The notes beneath the pieces are model-generated. The model did not search any database. It was not told the origin of the DNA and was given only the letters and a program-made list of their open reading frames with translations. Below, piece by piece: positions 5,382-5,650 of a stretch of 5,650 nt of DNA. Each line of letters begins with the position of its first letter. The stretch's first letter is position 1. The translations under genes and the position numbers were made by a program. Source of the stretch: Candidatus Omnitrophota bacterium (GTDB taxonomy: Bacteria; Omnitrophota; Gorgyraeia; Zapsychrales; Zapsychraceae); NCBI GenBank assembly GCA_020430005.1, contig JAGQKQ010000125.1, positions 1-5,650 on the forward strand. Direction: 5' to 3'.

Positions 5382-5650
5382 ATGAACAAAATTGTTGCTG
5401 ATTTTTTTAGCTTGGGCATATTCAGTTGGCTGGGGAGATTGCTGAGAGGTTGGAGAGGTTTACTTATTGCCACAAGTCTTGGAGTAACTGAATATGGACA
5501 ATACACGGTTTTTCTTTTATTTACTGTTTATTGCTCGGTCTTTGATATTGGATTAATGGCAAATTTAGAAAGAGAAATCCCGCACTACGAAGGATTAGAG
5601 GAAGCTGATCAAAAGCAAAAGGCCATTGATGTGGGGTGGAGTACATATTC
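5382..5650 (+). CDS. Wzx-type polysaccharide flippase, N-terminal part (cut by the window edge)
   Basis: An open frame begins at ATG 5382 and stays open to the last base (89 full codons visible); an in-frame TAA at 5373-5375 rules out an earlier start. The protein begins with an amphipathic stretch (FFSLGIFSWLGRLLRGWRG, residues 8-26), then LLIATSLGVTEYGQYTVFL and FTVYCSVFDIGLMANLEREI. The 'LG..EYG.Y....' and 'D.GL...L.REIP' patterns are those of the MOP-superfamily polysaccharide transporters (Wzx/RfbX-like), which flip undecaprenyl-linked oligosaccharides from the cytoplasmic to the outer face. Full proteins are usually about 400-500 residues with 12 or more helices; only about the first two helices are seen here. 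Its presence is the main reason to read the locus as surface-glycan export rather than sulfolipid synthesis. The ribosome binding site is weak and the start is 54 bp from the previous gene. The remainder lies outside the window, so an intact gene cannot be confirmed. Confidence 0.75.
   Translation, partial: MNKIVADFFSLGIFSWLGRLLRGWRGLLIATSLGVTEYGQYTVFLLFTVYCSVFDIGLMANLEREIPHYEGLEEADQKQKAIDVGWSTY

Overview
The window is a piece of a bacterial surface-glycan biosynthesis locus. All six genes lie on the + strand and are tightly packed: five are complete and the sixth runs off the right edge. The order is a UDP-sulfoquinovose synthase-type sugar-nucleotide enzyme (64-1260), a GT-A fold (GT2-like) glycosyltransferase (1268-2170), a GT-B fold GT4 glycosyltransferase (2176-3429), a radical SAM/SPASM protein starting at TTG (3448-4512), a class I SAM-dependent methyltransferase (4509-5327), and the N-terminus of a Wzx-type multispanning flippase (5382 to the edge). 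Gaps are 7, 5 and 18 bp, then a 4-base ATGA overlap, then 54 bp. I see no intrinsic terminator, so this reads as one operon that continues in both directions.

The organism cannot be named from this sequence. The DNA is AT-rich overall, with local swings: 12 G+C of 60 at 2641-2700 but 34 of 60 at 1681-1740. Codon use favours A/T endings. The first gene has a strong purine Shine-Dalgarno sequence, while genes 2, 3 and 6 have almost none. Nothing here is a taxonomic marker.

Proposed logic (inference): the first enzyme makes a sulfonated nucleotide sugar (UDP-sulfoquinovose) from UDP-glucose and sulfite. The two glycosyltransferases place this and other sugars on a lipid-linked oligosaccharide on the cytoplasmic face. 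The radical SAM protein and the overlapping methyltransferase may modify or cap it. The flippase then moves it across the membrane. If correct, the product is a sulfonated surface polysaccharide or O-antigen-like glycan rather than the usual thylakoid/plasma-membrane sulfolipid. The initiating phosphoglycosyltransferase, the polymerase or ligase and the other sugar-nucleotide genes are not in view.

Points most worth a second look are the sulfoquinovose synthase in a flippase-containing glycan operon, the radical SAM/SPASM enzyme of unknown reaction coupled to a methyltransferase, and a G8 homopolymer inside the GT4 gene that could be a phase-variation switch.
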